A DNA stretch of 64,000 nt from Photobacterium frigidiphilum (GTDB taxonomy: Bacteria; Pseudomonadota; Gammaproteobacteria; Enterobacterales; Vibrionaceae). Shown here in pieces: positions 9,458-17,726 of this stretch. A model generated the notes under the pieces. It worked only from the letters and a program-made list of their open reading frames with translations, did no database searches and was not told the origin of the DNA. A program made the position numbers and the translations under genes. Within the stretch, counting starts at the first letter, position 1. Each line of letters begins with the position of its first letter. The stretch is taken from positions 124,001-188,000 of the forward strand of contig NZ_PYMJ01000007.1 of assembly GCF_003025615.1 (NCBI RefSeq), read 5' to 3'.

Positions 9458-9648
9458 GGCTCTCACATTCACATTTTCTTACAAAATAAGTACAATTAGG
9501 CACCCCATGAACGACAAGATCAACCCAATATATCAATTACGAATCTAGTTGCTTAGACAATCAATTAACTCTATACAATTTGCCTAATAATCAATCAGAA
9601 GATGACATGCTAAAGGTGAAGGGAAATAACAGGATATAAGGAGAAAAC

Positions 9649-9677
9649 AAAGCCCCGAGAGATACTCGAGGCTTTTT
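9649..9677. terminator. Bidirectional terminator
   Basis: AAAGCCCCGAG and CTCGAGGCTTTTT form a GC-rich stem with T and A tracts on both sides. It lies downstream of the M16 peptidase gene and is the likely end of that transcript. Confidence 0.75.
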
Positions 9678-9715
9678 GAGTGGCATAGCTAATTATTCTT
9701 CCATCAAGCTTTTGG

Positions 9716-12496
9716 TTAACCCTCTTTAGGCGTAAGCATTGCTTCCATCTGCTGAGTATTCTTACCTACCAGACGTTCTGATAGCGCATTAACTTCTGCT
9801 AATGTCAGTGTCGACATAATCTTTTCTGGATGAATTACCGCTTGTGGGTCGGCACCAAACAGCACATAGCTACTGAGCATCTGCGCCTGTGCTTGCGGGT
9901 TCGTCTGCCCCGATTTTAGATCTGCTGCCAATTGTGACTTAGCCGCCGCAAACTCCGTATCGGTAAAGCCCACCCTTGCATTTTGCAATACCTGCTGAGT
10001 ACTGCTTCGTACAGCATCTAACTTATCAGGTGCCGCATTTACAACAAATGACACCAGCGCCTCACCACTGCCATCAAACCAAACCAACTGGATATTGGGG
10101 GCATAACTCAACCCATGCTCATTACGCAGATTATCACGGTATCTCTTGTCCAATAACCGATAGAACAAATCGGAGGTAAAACGATCTCGCGTTGTTTTCG
10201 GCTCTCCCTGAGAAAACAGGTTAACCTCATAATTAATCGTATTATCTACCGCTTCCATCACATTCACCGACGCGATAGAGACCTTTGGTTCAGCCCGATA
10301 ATTAGTAATTAATTCTGCTGATTCGAATGGAATACCAGCCACATAACGTCTGAGCATCCGATTAAAGTCTCCAACCTCAATATCAGCGCTGACAACCAAG
10401 GTAAAATTGCGCTTTTTCTTCATCAAGGTGTCAAAAACAGCCTGCACCTGATCCGCTGTTACTTGCTCTAAATCATCCCCAGTTACAACCTTGCTTGAGC
10501 TATCAGCAGGATAAAGTGTACCGGAAACCTGACTGACAAAGTGACCGAACGGAGATAACAACCAATTATTCTGCTCAACAGTGAGTTCATGTTGTACTGC
10601 CGCAAATTGCTGTTCGTCCACTTTCGCTGCTGTCATTGCCTGATTAAGCACTGATAAAGCAAAAGGAAGCTCCTTTTTAGCTGTCTCACTATATAAACCG
10701 TGTGAGGTTTTCCAAAGAACGGGCTCAATATAGGTGTTATGGCGAAGCAGTAACTTATTAAATTCCGGCGCAGAAAAACCTGCCAACCCACTACGGGCAA
10801 AGACGGGCCCTACCATTGTAGCTGCATGGTACAATTCTGGTTGCAGTGCCGCTATACCACCAGAAGACATCAGATACAGGTACACATTTTCACCCGATTC
10901 AGGCATCTGCCTCAACCAGACTTCAACACCGTTTTCTAATGTCCAGCGGTGTGTTGTTGGCTCAATTGCCTCATAAGAGGTTATTTCTCCTCCTTTTTCA
11001 GGCAGTGGAAAAGCACCTGAAGAGGAAGCCATCAAGTGTTCTTTACCCGATGCTGAGAATTGCGTCTGAAACTGAGCAAGCGTCGCCTTGGCTTTCTCTG
11101 TATTCTCTTCTCTTGTAAGCAATAAAACGGGTTTATTATTTGCTGCACTAAGGTATTTGTTGATCGCTTTATTCAGCCTTGCTTGATCAAGCTGTTTAAT
11201 AAATTGCTGCAACTGGCTTCGAATCACTTCCTTCGACAGTTGTGTTTTACCATCCATTAGAGCGTAAAGACGATCGTCAGAAAAATCGGCGGCTTTTTTG
11301 TTTAGCCACTGTGTATCTAAGCCATTAACATCATTTATCCACGTTTTTTTAATCGTCGCTAGCTCAACATCACCAACGCCATGATCTCGTAAGCTCGCTA
11401 ATTCTTCAGCAAAGAATTTCTGGGCTGCCAGCCGATCAGACTCTGCAAATTCAACCACTATCTCACCAATATGGCGATTGATAATAAGACTGTTATAGGC
11501 AAATGAATTGAGCAGTGGCGACTGAGTTTCTATGTGCCGATCTTGTAACCTCAGTGCGATAGCCTGAATTACTGTATCTTCAAGCAACAAAGTTTGGAAT
11601 TCAGCATCGGTAGTCACTTGTTTGACACTCAACTCTACCAGCAAAGCTATACCTGACTGTTGCCCTGCCGAGCCTGAAATAAACAAAGGTTCTGATGTAA
11701 GATCCGCAATCCCTTCATCTTTTGACTCTGCTTTAACACCCTGAACAACGGCTTTCTCTGATGCACTAAAATGCTGTGCGATCATAGATTCTAGCTGCTT
11801 ACGATCAATATCTCCGGTAATAATCAATTCTGTATTTTGAGGTAGATAATGCGCACGATAAAATGACAACAATCCATCACGGTTCAGGCTATTGATACTG
11901 CCTGTCGTGCCGAGTACATCTTTACCTTCATAGCGACTACCTTGTAGTAACGCCTCAAAAACTTTGAGCTCAGCGGGCTTGTCACCACGTTGGGCAAACC
12001 GAAATTCGCCTAAAACAGCCCCTTTTTCATTCTCAATAAGACTTGGATCTAAGGTGAGCTTTCCAGTAGCAATATCACTAAGCCAAGTCATCGCACTCTC
12101 TAACCGCTCATTACTCGGTAGATCGATTTGATAAGTCGTTACATCATGTGTTGTAAATGCATTTAGGTCATTGCCAAACGACACACCCGCATCAACAAAC
12201 AAAGACTCAACATGCTTTGCTCCGAAACCAGAACTGCCAAGAAACGCCATATGCTCAAGGAAATGCGCATACCCTGCCTGCTCTGCCGTTTCATCAACAG
12301 CCCCCGTATGCACAAGCAAACGGAGCGAAACGGACTCTCCGCTAATTGGTAACAAGTGATATTGCATTCCGTTTTTCAATTGCCCTTGCAACCACTGGCT
12401 ATCCGCCTGAAGCGGTTCAGGTACACTATTGCAAGCTACGAGTAGCAACGTGGCAACAATAATGCCCCAAAGCCTAATAAGCCTTTTTATTTCCAT
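9716..12496 (-). CDS. M16-family zinc metalloprotease, lipoprotein (pitrilysin/PqqL-like)
   Basis: A 926-residue protein. The N-terminus is a lipoprotein signal: a hydrophobic stretch ending LVAC, with the lipidated Cys at residue 22. The inverted zinc motif HFLEH (His78, Glu81, His82) and the downstream acidic ligand region IENEKG (Glu155/157) define an active M16 N-domain. The second half (about 510-926) contains the inactive M16 C-domain, with YRDNLRNEHGLSYAP near 780 contributing the usual substrate-binding RxxHGLxY-type segment. The family cleaves small peptides in a closed chamber. Length fits the one-chain pitrilysin/PqqL group. It is probably periplasmic and anchored to a membrane. 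Monocistronic. Confidence 0.9.
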   Translation of the reverse strand: MEIKRLIRLWGIIVATLLLVACNSVPEPLQADSQWLQGQLKNGMQYHLLPISGESVSLRLLVHTGAVDETAEQAGYAHFLEHMAFLGSSGFGAKHVESLFVDAGVSFGNDLNAFTTHDVTTYQIDLPSNERLESAMTWLSDIATGKLTLDPSLIENEKGAVLGEFRFAQRGDKPAELKVFEALLQGSRYEGKDVLGTTGSINSLNRDGLLSFYRAHYLPQNTELIITGDIDRKQLESMIAQHFSASEKAVVQGVKAESKDEGIADLTSEPLFISGSAGQQSGIALLVELSVKQVTTDAEFQTLLLEDTVIQAIALRLQDRHIETQSPLLNSFAYNSLIINRHIGEIVVEFAESDRLAAQKFFAEELASLRDHGVGDVELATIKKTWINDVNGLDTQWLNKKAADFSDDRLYALMDGKTQLSKEVIRSQLQQFIKQLDQARLNKAINKYLSAANNKPVLLLTREENTEKAKATLAQFQTQFSASGKEHLMASSSGAFPLPEKGGEITSYEAIEPTTHRWTLENGVEVWLRQMPESGENVYLYLMSSGGIAALQPELYHAATMVGPVFARSGLAGFSAPEFNKLLLRHNTYIEPVLWKTSHGLYSETAKKELPFALSVLNQAMTAAKVDEQQFAAVQHELTVEQNNWLLSPFGHFVSQVSGTLYPADSSSKVVTGDDLEQVTADQVQAVFDTLMKKKRNFTLVVSADIEVGDFNRMLRRYVAGIPFESAELITNYRAEPKVSIASVNVMEAVDNTINYEVNLFSQGEPKTTRDRFTSDLFYRLLDKRYRDNLRNEHGLSYAPNIQLVWFDGSGEALVSFVVNAAPDKLDAVRSSTQQVLQNARVGFTDTEFAAAKSQLAADLKSGQTNPQAQAQMLSSYVLFGADPQAVIHPEKIMSTLTLAEVNALSERLVGKNTQQMEAMLTPKEG

Positions 12497-12800
12497 ATCT
12501 GAAATCCAAACCTACATAATCAACCAAAGCATTATAATGCAGTATCAACAAGGCTAAATATATAATTATTTTCAATGATTATAATGAGTTATAGGTCAAT
12601 AGCAGAGTATAGAACCTTCTGTTCGTTTATCTTGGCTGACTAGCTTTTATTAGTACTGTGTCTGGTAGGGTTTAGAAAAAGCATTAAAAGACAAACTCTC
12701 TAATATGACATTTGAATTTATCGGTTGGGTGGCGTTATATACGGCGTCGCACGCTCTTGATGCAACGCCGTATGGTCGTGATGAAGTAGCAGAACTTAAC
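12497..12800. other. Intergenic region with one inverted repeat
   Basis: About 300 bases between the M16 and FAD-oxidase genes, both on the minus strand. It should hold the M16 promoter near 12500-12600 and the end of the oxidase transcript. The inverted repeat at 12739-12773 is the only structure noted. Confidence 0.5.
12739..12773. terminator. Inverted repeat, possible terminator of the FAD-oxidase gene
   Basis: ATACGGCGT at 12739-12747 and ACGCCGTAT at 12765-12773 form a perfect 9-bp stem with a 17-base loop, 28 bases past the stop of the oxidase gene. There is no T tract, so a terminator role is uncertain. Confidence 0.35.
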
Positions 12801-14222
12801 CTATTTGTTCGGTGAAATATTCTGATTTAAGCGGAAGAAATTGTCAGGGTCGTACTTGGCCTTGACCTCGGCAAGCCGTTCATAGTTGGCTCCGTATGCT
12901 CCTTGAACGCGATCTTCATCTTCACTAATGAAGTTTACGTATACACCACCAGTGGCGAAGGGTTTAGTGGCATCGTAAAACTCACGAGCCCATTCAAAGC
13001 AAGCGCTATCTTGACTCGTATTATCCCAACGCGTATGTACATTCATGATGAATTCAACGTCACGATGAGGATATGCATTGGCATCAGGTGCAATCCTATT
13101 TGTTGCCCCTCCCATTTGAGCAATGAAGATCTCTGACTGTGGCGTTGGTAATTTAGAGCCATACTCCACTAACTGCTCAATCAATCCATCACTTAGTTCC
13201 GTGAAATTGTGTGATTTCCAGTAATTCCGAGCACCGGGTGTTAATAGAGGATCAAAAGCTTGCTGAAATCCAACAAATGGATGTGGTGCAAAGCCATCAG
13301 CAATCGCTTCGCCAAGCTGGTGTAACGGAGCCAGTGCCTGTTTGCCTGCTTCCATGTCCCCGCTGTAAAGAGCCACCAAAATCAATACTCGGGTACCGTG
13401 TACATCAGGTTTAAGAAAAGGTAATGGTGGTGCATCGCGAATAACGGCCCATACCGTCAACTCTTCAGGGCAATTAGCACAAAAGTCACGATATGCATGC
13501 AATACTGAATAAGCCTGCTCAAAAGGAAAAACAATTGGTCCAGACATCACTTCAGGGCCAACAGCATGTAGTTTAAATTCGAATGATGTGACTACACCGA
13601 AGTTGCCGCCACCACCACATGAAGCCCAAAACAAGTCAGCATGATGATTTTTATCACACCGCAGACGTTTACCTTCAGCGGTTACCACTTCAATGGCAAG
13701 AAGGTTATCAACTGTCATACCGTATGTTCGACTTAGCCAACCGAAGCCCCCGCCAAGCGTTAACCCCGCAATCCCTGTCGTAGAGTTAATACCAACAGGG
13801 ACTGCCAAACCGTAAGCTTGGGTTTCATGATCGACATCGCCGAGTGTCGCGCCGGGTTCAACAACTGCAACACGCTCTTGCGGGTCGACTCGAACAGACC
13901 GCATATTACTTAAATCTATTAAAAATGCACCGTCGTACAGAGATTTGCCAGCAATATTATGACCAGCACCTCGAATTGAGGTAAGTAACTGATGCTGCAT
14001 AGCAAATTGAATAGCATTGAGAACGTCGGCGGTTCCTGTACAGCGTACTATCACAGCCGGGTGACGGTCGATCATCGCATTCCATATTTGACGTACCTCA
14101 TTGTAATCAGGATCACCGGGAACGATAATCTGACCTCGAACTCTTCCATGAAGCTCGCTTAATACCTCATCGTTTAGAATTTTCATTTCGCCATCAAGTG
14201 AGCGAACTTGTAATTCAGCCAT
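12801..14222 (-). CDS. FAD-linked oxidase, berberine-bridge-enzyme-like
   Basis: About 473 residues with a PCMH-type FAD domain (about residues 50-230). SIRGAGHNIAG carries the His (about residue 88) that in this family bonds covalently to the FAD 8-alpha position. GIAGLTLGGGFGWLSRTYG and CGGGGNFGVVTSFEF are FAD-contact loops. The C-terminal BBE motif YVNFISEDED...YDPDNFFRLNQNI is intact. Such enzymes oxidise sugars, alcohols or alkaloid-like substrates with O2. The position of the second flavin-linking Cys appears to be Thr (GINSTTGIAG), so monocovalent attachment is expected. The ATG at 14222 is preferred to the GTG at 14228. No signal peptide. The neighbouring SnoaL-like and regulator genes lie on the same strand. 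Confidence 0.87.
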   Translation of the reverse strand: MAELQVRSLDGEMKILNDEVLSELHGRVRGQIIVPGDPDYNEVRQIWNAMIDRHPAVIVRCTGTADVLNAIQFAMQHQLLTSIRGAGHNIAGKSLYDGAFLIDLSNMRSVRVDPQERVAVVEPGATLGDVDHETQAYGLAVPVGINSTTGIAGLTLGGGFGWLSRTYGMTVDNLLAIEVVTAEGKRLRCDKNHHADLFWASCGGGGNFGVVTSFEFKLHAVGPEVMSGPIVFPFEQAYSVLHAYRDFCANCPEELTVWAVIRDAPPLPFLKPDVHGTRVLILVALYSGDMEAGKQALAPLHQLGEAIADGFAPHPFVGFQQAFDPLLTPGARNYWKSHNFTELSDGLIEQLVEYGSKLPTPQSEIFIAQMGGATNRIAPDANAYPHRDVEFIMNVHTRWDNTSQDSACFEWAREFYDATKPFATGGVYVNFISEDEDRVQGAYGANYERLAEVKAKYDPDNFFRLNQNISPNK

Positions 14223-14443
14223 AATCACTTACCCATAGTTTTTGGCGAATGCACGGTGCATACGCCAGCCTATCTAATGAGCAATCGTTGGGAGTAAACC
14301 TCAATCATTGCTTCAGGTTGATTGCTACAACAATGAGTGTAGACGAGGCTTAGATTCAATAGCACAAAACCTAATGAACAGCCATGCTTGGGAGCCGGAT
14401 TCAAATACTATTATACCCAAGTCACCGATTCCATAAACGAGAA

Positions 14444-14471
14444 AAACCGTGGCGATATAAGGCCACGGTTT
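14444..14471. terminator. Terminator of the SnoaL-like gene
   Basis: AAACCGTGGC and GCCACGGTTT form a perfect 10-bp stem with an 8-base loop, 39 bases past the stop of the minus-strand SnoaL-like gene. Confidence 0.7.
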
Positions 14472-14509
14472 GTTGGAAGACGATCTTTATTTGGATAGAT
14501 TAGCTCTAT

Positions 14510-15373
14510 TTAGAAACCAAATTTTCCATTGTTATTTTTCCATGCATTTTTCGCTGGAATTGACTCGATAGTATCCCAGTGTTCTACAATTTTATTATTT
14601 TCAATGCGGAATAGATCATAGAAAGAAACGTGTTCGCCACCAAGGCTACCTTCACTAATACTCAGAACGAAGTTGCCTTCACCTAATACGATATGGTTTT
14701 CTGTATAAACCATTTTAATGCCTTGCTTCGCCATCTCATCAAGTGCTTTGCCTAAGCCTGTAACACCGTCTGCTATGGCTGTATTGTGTTGAAGATAATC
14801 GGCATCACCGTCGTCAATAAAGCGACCTAGTTGTGCAAAATCACCTTTCATCAGAATCGTATCAACAAAGTCAGTAACGAGTGCTTTGTTCTCTTTTGTC
14901 TTATCTAAATCACTAACCTCTGTTGGGCCATCTAACTGGGTACGATTACTTGGATTTGGGCCTACTTTTTCAGCAAGATTATCCCAGTGCTCAACAATTA
15001 AGCCATCTTCAAAACGGAATACATCAAAGCCAACTTTAGGGCCGAAGAAATTATAGTCGGTATGTGTAAATACGTAGTCACCATCAGTAAAGGCACGTTT
15101 TACATTAACCTTTGCACTGCCCTCTGGAAGCGCTTGCAGTACTGCACCAAAACCAGCAAGACCATCTCCCACTGCTAGGTTATGTTGAATATATTTATCT
15201 GGATTTACATAACTAATCGCTTGCTGATCGCCCGTTTCTATACTGTTAAGTACAGCAACCGCTTTGTCTTTATTAGATAGGTCCATTGTATTTTCCTTCG
15301 CTGAGATCTGACTTGTGTATGCTGTACACACTAAAACTGTTGTAGCTAAAGCGGCTGATATACCTTTTTTCAT
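14510..15373 (-). CDS. Secreted protein with two SnoaL-like (NTF2-fold) domains
   Basis: A 287-residue protein. The signal peptide (MKKGISAALATTVLVCTAYT) is cleaved near SQISA. Two homologous SnoaL-like domains follow, about residues 33-145 and 160-280. The internal duplication is visible: YIQHNLAVGDGLAGFG against YLQHNTAIADGVTGLG, and DVFRFEDGLIVEHWDN against DLFRIENNKIVEHWDT. SnoaL-like NTF2 folds act as small-molecule isomerases, cyclases or binding proteins, so the function is not set. The gene follows the divergently unrelated AraC regulator and precedes the FAD oxidase on the same strand. The three may be connected, but the gaps are over 80 bases and a terminator separates this gene from the oxidase. 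Confidence 0.83.
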   Translation of the reverse strand: MKKGISAALATTVLVCTAYTSQISAKENTMDLSNKDKAVAVLNSIETGDQQAISYVNPDKYIQHNLAVGDGLAGFGAVLQALPEGSAKVNVKRAFTDGDYVFTHTDYNFFGPKVGFDVFRFEDGLIVEHWDNLAEKVGPNPSNRTQLDGPTEVSDLDKTKENKALVTDFVDTILMKGDFAQLGRFIDDGDADYLQHNTAIADGVTGLGKALDEMAKQGIKMVYTENHIVLGEGNFVLSISEGSLGGEHVSFYDLFRIENNKIVEHWDTIESIPAKNAWKNNNGKFGF

Positions 15374-15453
15374 GATTTTTACCTCTCGTTGGAATGAAGT
15401 AATAGTAATGATAAAAGGCAGAACTCACATGGTCAGTACAGGCGGAATAATGG

Positions 15454-16350
15454 TCAATGACGAACTTCGAACTGTTTCTGAAAGCGTGATGGAGTGATCA
15501 ATGTATGTTTTTTAAAGTACTTTACAAAATTGCTGGCATCTTCAAAGCCAAATTCATAAGCAAGCTGTTGAGTTGGTAACCCATCTAATACAAGTCGCCT
15601 TTTTGCCTCCAAAATAGTGTAAGCATCGATGAGTTGCTTAGCAGTTTGATTGGTCGCTAATTTACAGATCTGATTTAAGGTTTTATAAGTAGTATGCAGA
15701 CGATCAGCGTAATAAGTAGCATCTCGCGAGTGACGGAATTTTTTTTCAAGCAAATCAACAAAATCAGAGAACTTACCGAGTTGATCTTTATTTAATCTAT
15801 CATGATGATTCTCTGGCATCACTCGGCGCAGAATTAACGACAATGAAGAAAACAGAAACATGACGATTAAAGGATCTGATTCCTGATGCACAAGCTCTTT
15901 ACTGATTTCAGCCAATAGCTTTTCGCTGCTGCTTATGGCTTCTGAGTCAGGAATAAATACAGGCTGATAAGAATACTCTAAGTGAGTTGGTGTAAATTCT
16001 GGCAATCTCATGTTTGCAAGGGCTTGATTGATAAACTCTTGCGTAAAGAGCAGTATTTTACCTTTTGGTTTCTGGCTAAAGTCAAACGCGTGAACTTGAT
16101 TTTTTTGAATGAAAATAAATGCACCCGACTCATAAGGGTAGTTCACAAAATCTATTAAATGAGTGCCCTCTCCTTCTTCGATATGAATAATCTGATTGAA
16201 GTCGACGCGATGTGGCAAGGTAGGGTTATGATTAAGACTATCTTTACGTTGGTACAATTTTTCTAAATCAATGATTTCGATTTCGCGGTTTGCCGTTTTT
16301 GTGTGGTTAAAGCCAACTTCAGGTATATTCATATTGCGAAAGCCATTCAT
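15454..16350 (-). CDS. AraC-family transcriptional regulator
   Basis: A 298-residue protein with an N-terminal cupin-like sensor half (LPHRVDFNQIIHIEEGEGTH, then GAFIFIQKNQVHAFDFSQ) and a C-terminal AraC domain (about 195-295). The DNA-binding part is seen as YYADRLHTTYKTLNQICKLA and QQLAYEFGFEDASNFVKYFK. This architecture senses a small effector and activates nearby genes. The SnoaL-like gene 80 bases downstream on the same strand is the most likely target. The start could also be the ATG six codons later. A small hairpin (TAGAGCAT/ATGCTCTA, 16376-16400) lies upstream of the start. Confidence 0.85.
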   Translation of the reverse strand: MNGFRNMNIPEVGFNHTKTANREIEIIDLEKLYQRKDSLNHNPTLPHRVDFNQIIHIEEGEGTHLIDFVNYPYESGAFIFIQKNQVHAFDFSQKPKGKILLFTQEFINQALANMRLPEFTPTHLEYSYQPVFIPDSEAISSSEKLLAEISKELVHQESDPLIVMFLFSSLSLILRRVMPENHHDRLNKDQLGKFSDFVDLLEKKFRHSRDATYYADRLHTTYKTLNQICKLATNQTAKQLIDAYTILEAKRRLVLDGLPTQQLAYEFGFEDASNFVKYFKKHTLITPSRFQKQFEVRH

Positions 16351-16486
16351 ATAACATTCTGATTATATTGGAGTCTAGAGCATATCACTTAAATGCTCTA
16401 CCCCTGCCCCCCCTTAAAAAGAGATACTACGGTGCCTAACGCGTTTAATATTTACGGGCTTGTGCAACACTACACCGTCTTAATTT

Positions 16487-17428
16487 TTATGCGTCGCGCA
16501 GAATTACTTCATCAGAAACAAGACCTATAATCAGCTCTCGTAACCATTTATGACTCGGATCGTTATCAAAATGGCGATGCCAAAGTAGCGAGTATCCACC
16601 CGGTTCGAGTTTTATTGGGAGCGGCTTAACAACGAGATTGGCATCCATGTTTAATGCTTTAACCGCAGAAAACGGATAACACATCAGTAAGTCACTCTGC
16701 TCACACAACTTCACTGCACTCTGTACATCCGACATATTGACCGCACTGTCGAGTTGCTTGCGCTCAATGTCGAGTACCTCTTTTAATAACCAACCACTAA
16801 TGCCACCAATAGTGACTTCTAAGTGACGATATTTTAAAAAAGTATCAATATTCCATTCTTCTTGCAACGCAGGATGTCCTTTGCGCATCAGGCAAATCGA
16901 ATAGTCCCGTACAAGCTCAGCATAATTAAGCTCATCAGGAATGCTAAGGTAATGAGATTTGGCACGTTCGTCCCATTCAAAAATCCCAATTCCAAAATCT
17001 ATTTCACGCCTCAATAACCTATTCAAACTCTCATCGCGCCATGTACGGCTATTGATACTAATACCAGGCGCTTGCTTAAGTAGGCTCGGCATAAAACGTG
17101 AATACGTTACTGTATATGCTGTTTCTACGAGGTCAAAAGTAAACGTACGCTGGCTTTTTTCTGGTTCAAACTTTGAAGGAATCGCCAGCTGATCAATTTG
17201 TCGTAAGATCTCATGAATACTGGGTGCAAGAGACAACGCTTTCGGGGTGGGAAGCAGCCCTTTAGACTGACGTTCAAAAAGCGGATCATCAAAGGTTTCA
17301 CGCAGTTTAGCCAATTGTTTACTAACGGCTGATTGGCTAAGGTATAAACGTGATGCCGCCGCTGTTACGCTACGCTCTTCGAGTAATACTGCCAATACCC
17401 GCAATAAGTTAACATCAAAATTTTTCAC
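16487..17428 (-). CDS. LysR-family transcriptional regulator, NodD/LeuO-like subgroup
   Basis: A 313-residue protein. The N-terminal winged helix begins MKNFDVNLLRVLAVLLEERS and includes TAAASRLYLSQSAVSKQLAK. A LysR effector domain follows from about residue 95 (RTFTFDLVETAYTVTYSRFM). The opening DVNLLRVLAVLLEE and DPLFERQSKGLLPTP resemble the NodD/LeuO/SyrM branch. It points away from the CHASE-GGDEF-EAL gene across a 275-base gap that contains a relic repeat. Targets are unknown. The minus-strand AraC gene lies downstream after about 136 bases. Confidence 0.87.
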   Translation of the reverse strand: MKNFDVNLLRVLAVLLEERSVTAAASRLYLSQSAVSKQLAKLRETFDDPLFERQSKGLLPTPKALSLAPSIHEILRQIDQLAIPSKFEPEKSQRTFTFDLVETAYTVTYSRFMPSLLKQAPGISINSRTWRDESLNRLLRREIDFGIGIFEWDERAKSHYLSIPDELNYAELVRDYSICLMRKGHPALQEEWNIDTFLKYRHLEVTIGGISGWLLKEVLDIERKQLDSAVNMSDVQSAVKLCEQSDLLMCYPFSAVKALNMDANLVVKPLPIKLEPGGYSLLWHRHFDNDPSHKWLRELIIGLVSDEVILRDA

Positions 17429-17467
17429 GTATAACTACCATCTATCAATGATTACAACCTTTGATTG

Positions 17468-17510
17468 TATACCGAAGTTATCTCAAGATGTTCGTTTCAG
17501 TGATAATTTT
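17468..17510 (+). repeat. Degenerate half copy of the MITE-like repeat at 59272-59537
   Basis: From TATACCGAAGTTATCTCAAG onward, this stretch aligns by eye to the left end of the element at 59272 (TATGCCCAAGTTACCTCAGG), continuing through the shared TCGTTTCAG block to AATTT. About 35 of 43 bases match. The rest of the element is absent, so this is a relic or solo end. Confidence 0.6.
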
Positions 17511-17543
17511 CAAGCTCTTACAAAATGCAATAAAAAGCCCCCT

Positions 17544-17566
17544 AGTCTCGTTTAGATAACGAGACT
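17544..17566. repeat. Perfect inverted repeat in the divergent LysR/GGDEF-EAL promoter region
   Basis: AGTCTCGTT at 17544-17552 and AACGAGACT at 17558-17566 flank a 5-base loop. It follows AAAAAGCCCC, so it may be a relic terminator or an operator for the LysR protein. No T tract on the plus strand. Confidence 0.4.
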
Positions 17567-17693
17567 CACACAGCAACTTTTTAAAATTAACAAAAACAAG
17601 CATAGTGCTTTACCTAAACGGTAAAAATAACCTCAAAATTAACTATTGATATTGTTAATATGTTAGCCTTAATTTTATTCACAAGGTAATAAT

Positions 17694-17726
17694 ATGAAGA
17701 TTAATGAAACAGATGTACCTACCTAA
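17694..17726 (+). other. Ten-codon leader ORF overlapping the start of the GGDEF-EAL gene
   Basis: The best ribosome-binding site (AAGG at 17683-17686) lies 7 bases before an ATG at 17694. This opens a ten-codon frame (MKINETDVPT) that overlaps the ATG of the large gene at 17704 in another frame and stops at 17724-17726. It may couple or limit translation of the main gene. Confidence 0.3.

Noticed and set aside
14411..14424. TATACCCAAG as a third copy of the MITE-like repeat
   Set aside because: Only the first ten bases match. The following sequence diverges completely, so chance or a very old relic cannot be separated.
16376..16400. TAGAGCAT/ATGCTCTA hairpin as terminator of the LysR gene at 16487
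   Set aside because: No T tract follows on the minus strand and the stem is only 8 bp. It could equally be an operator of the AraC gene.
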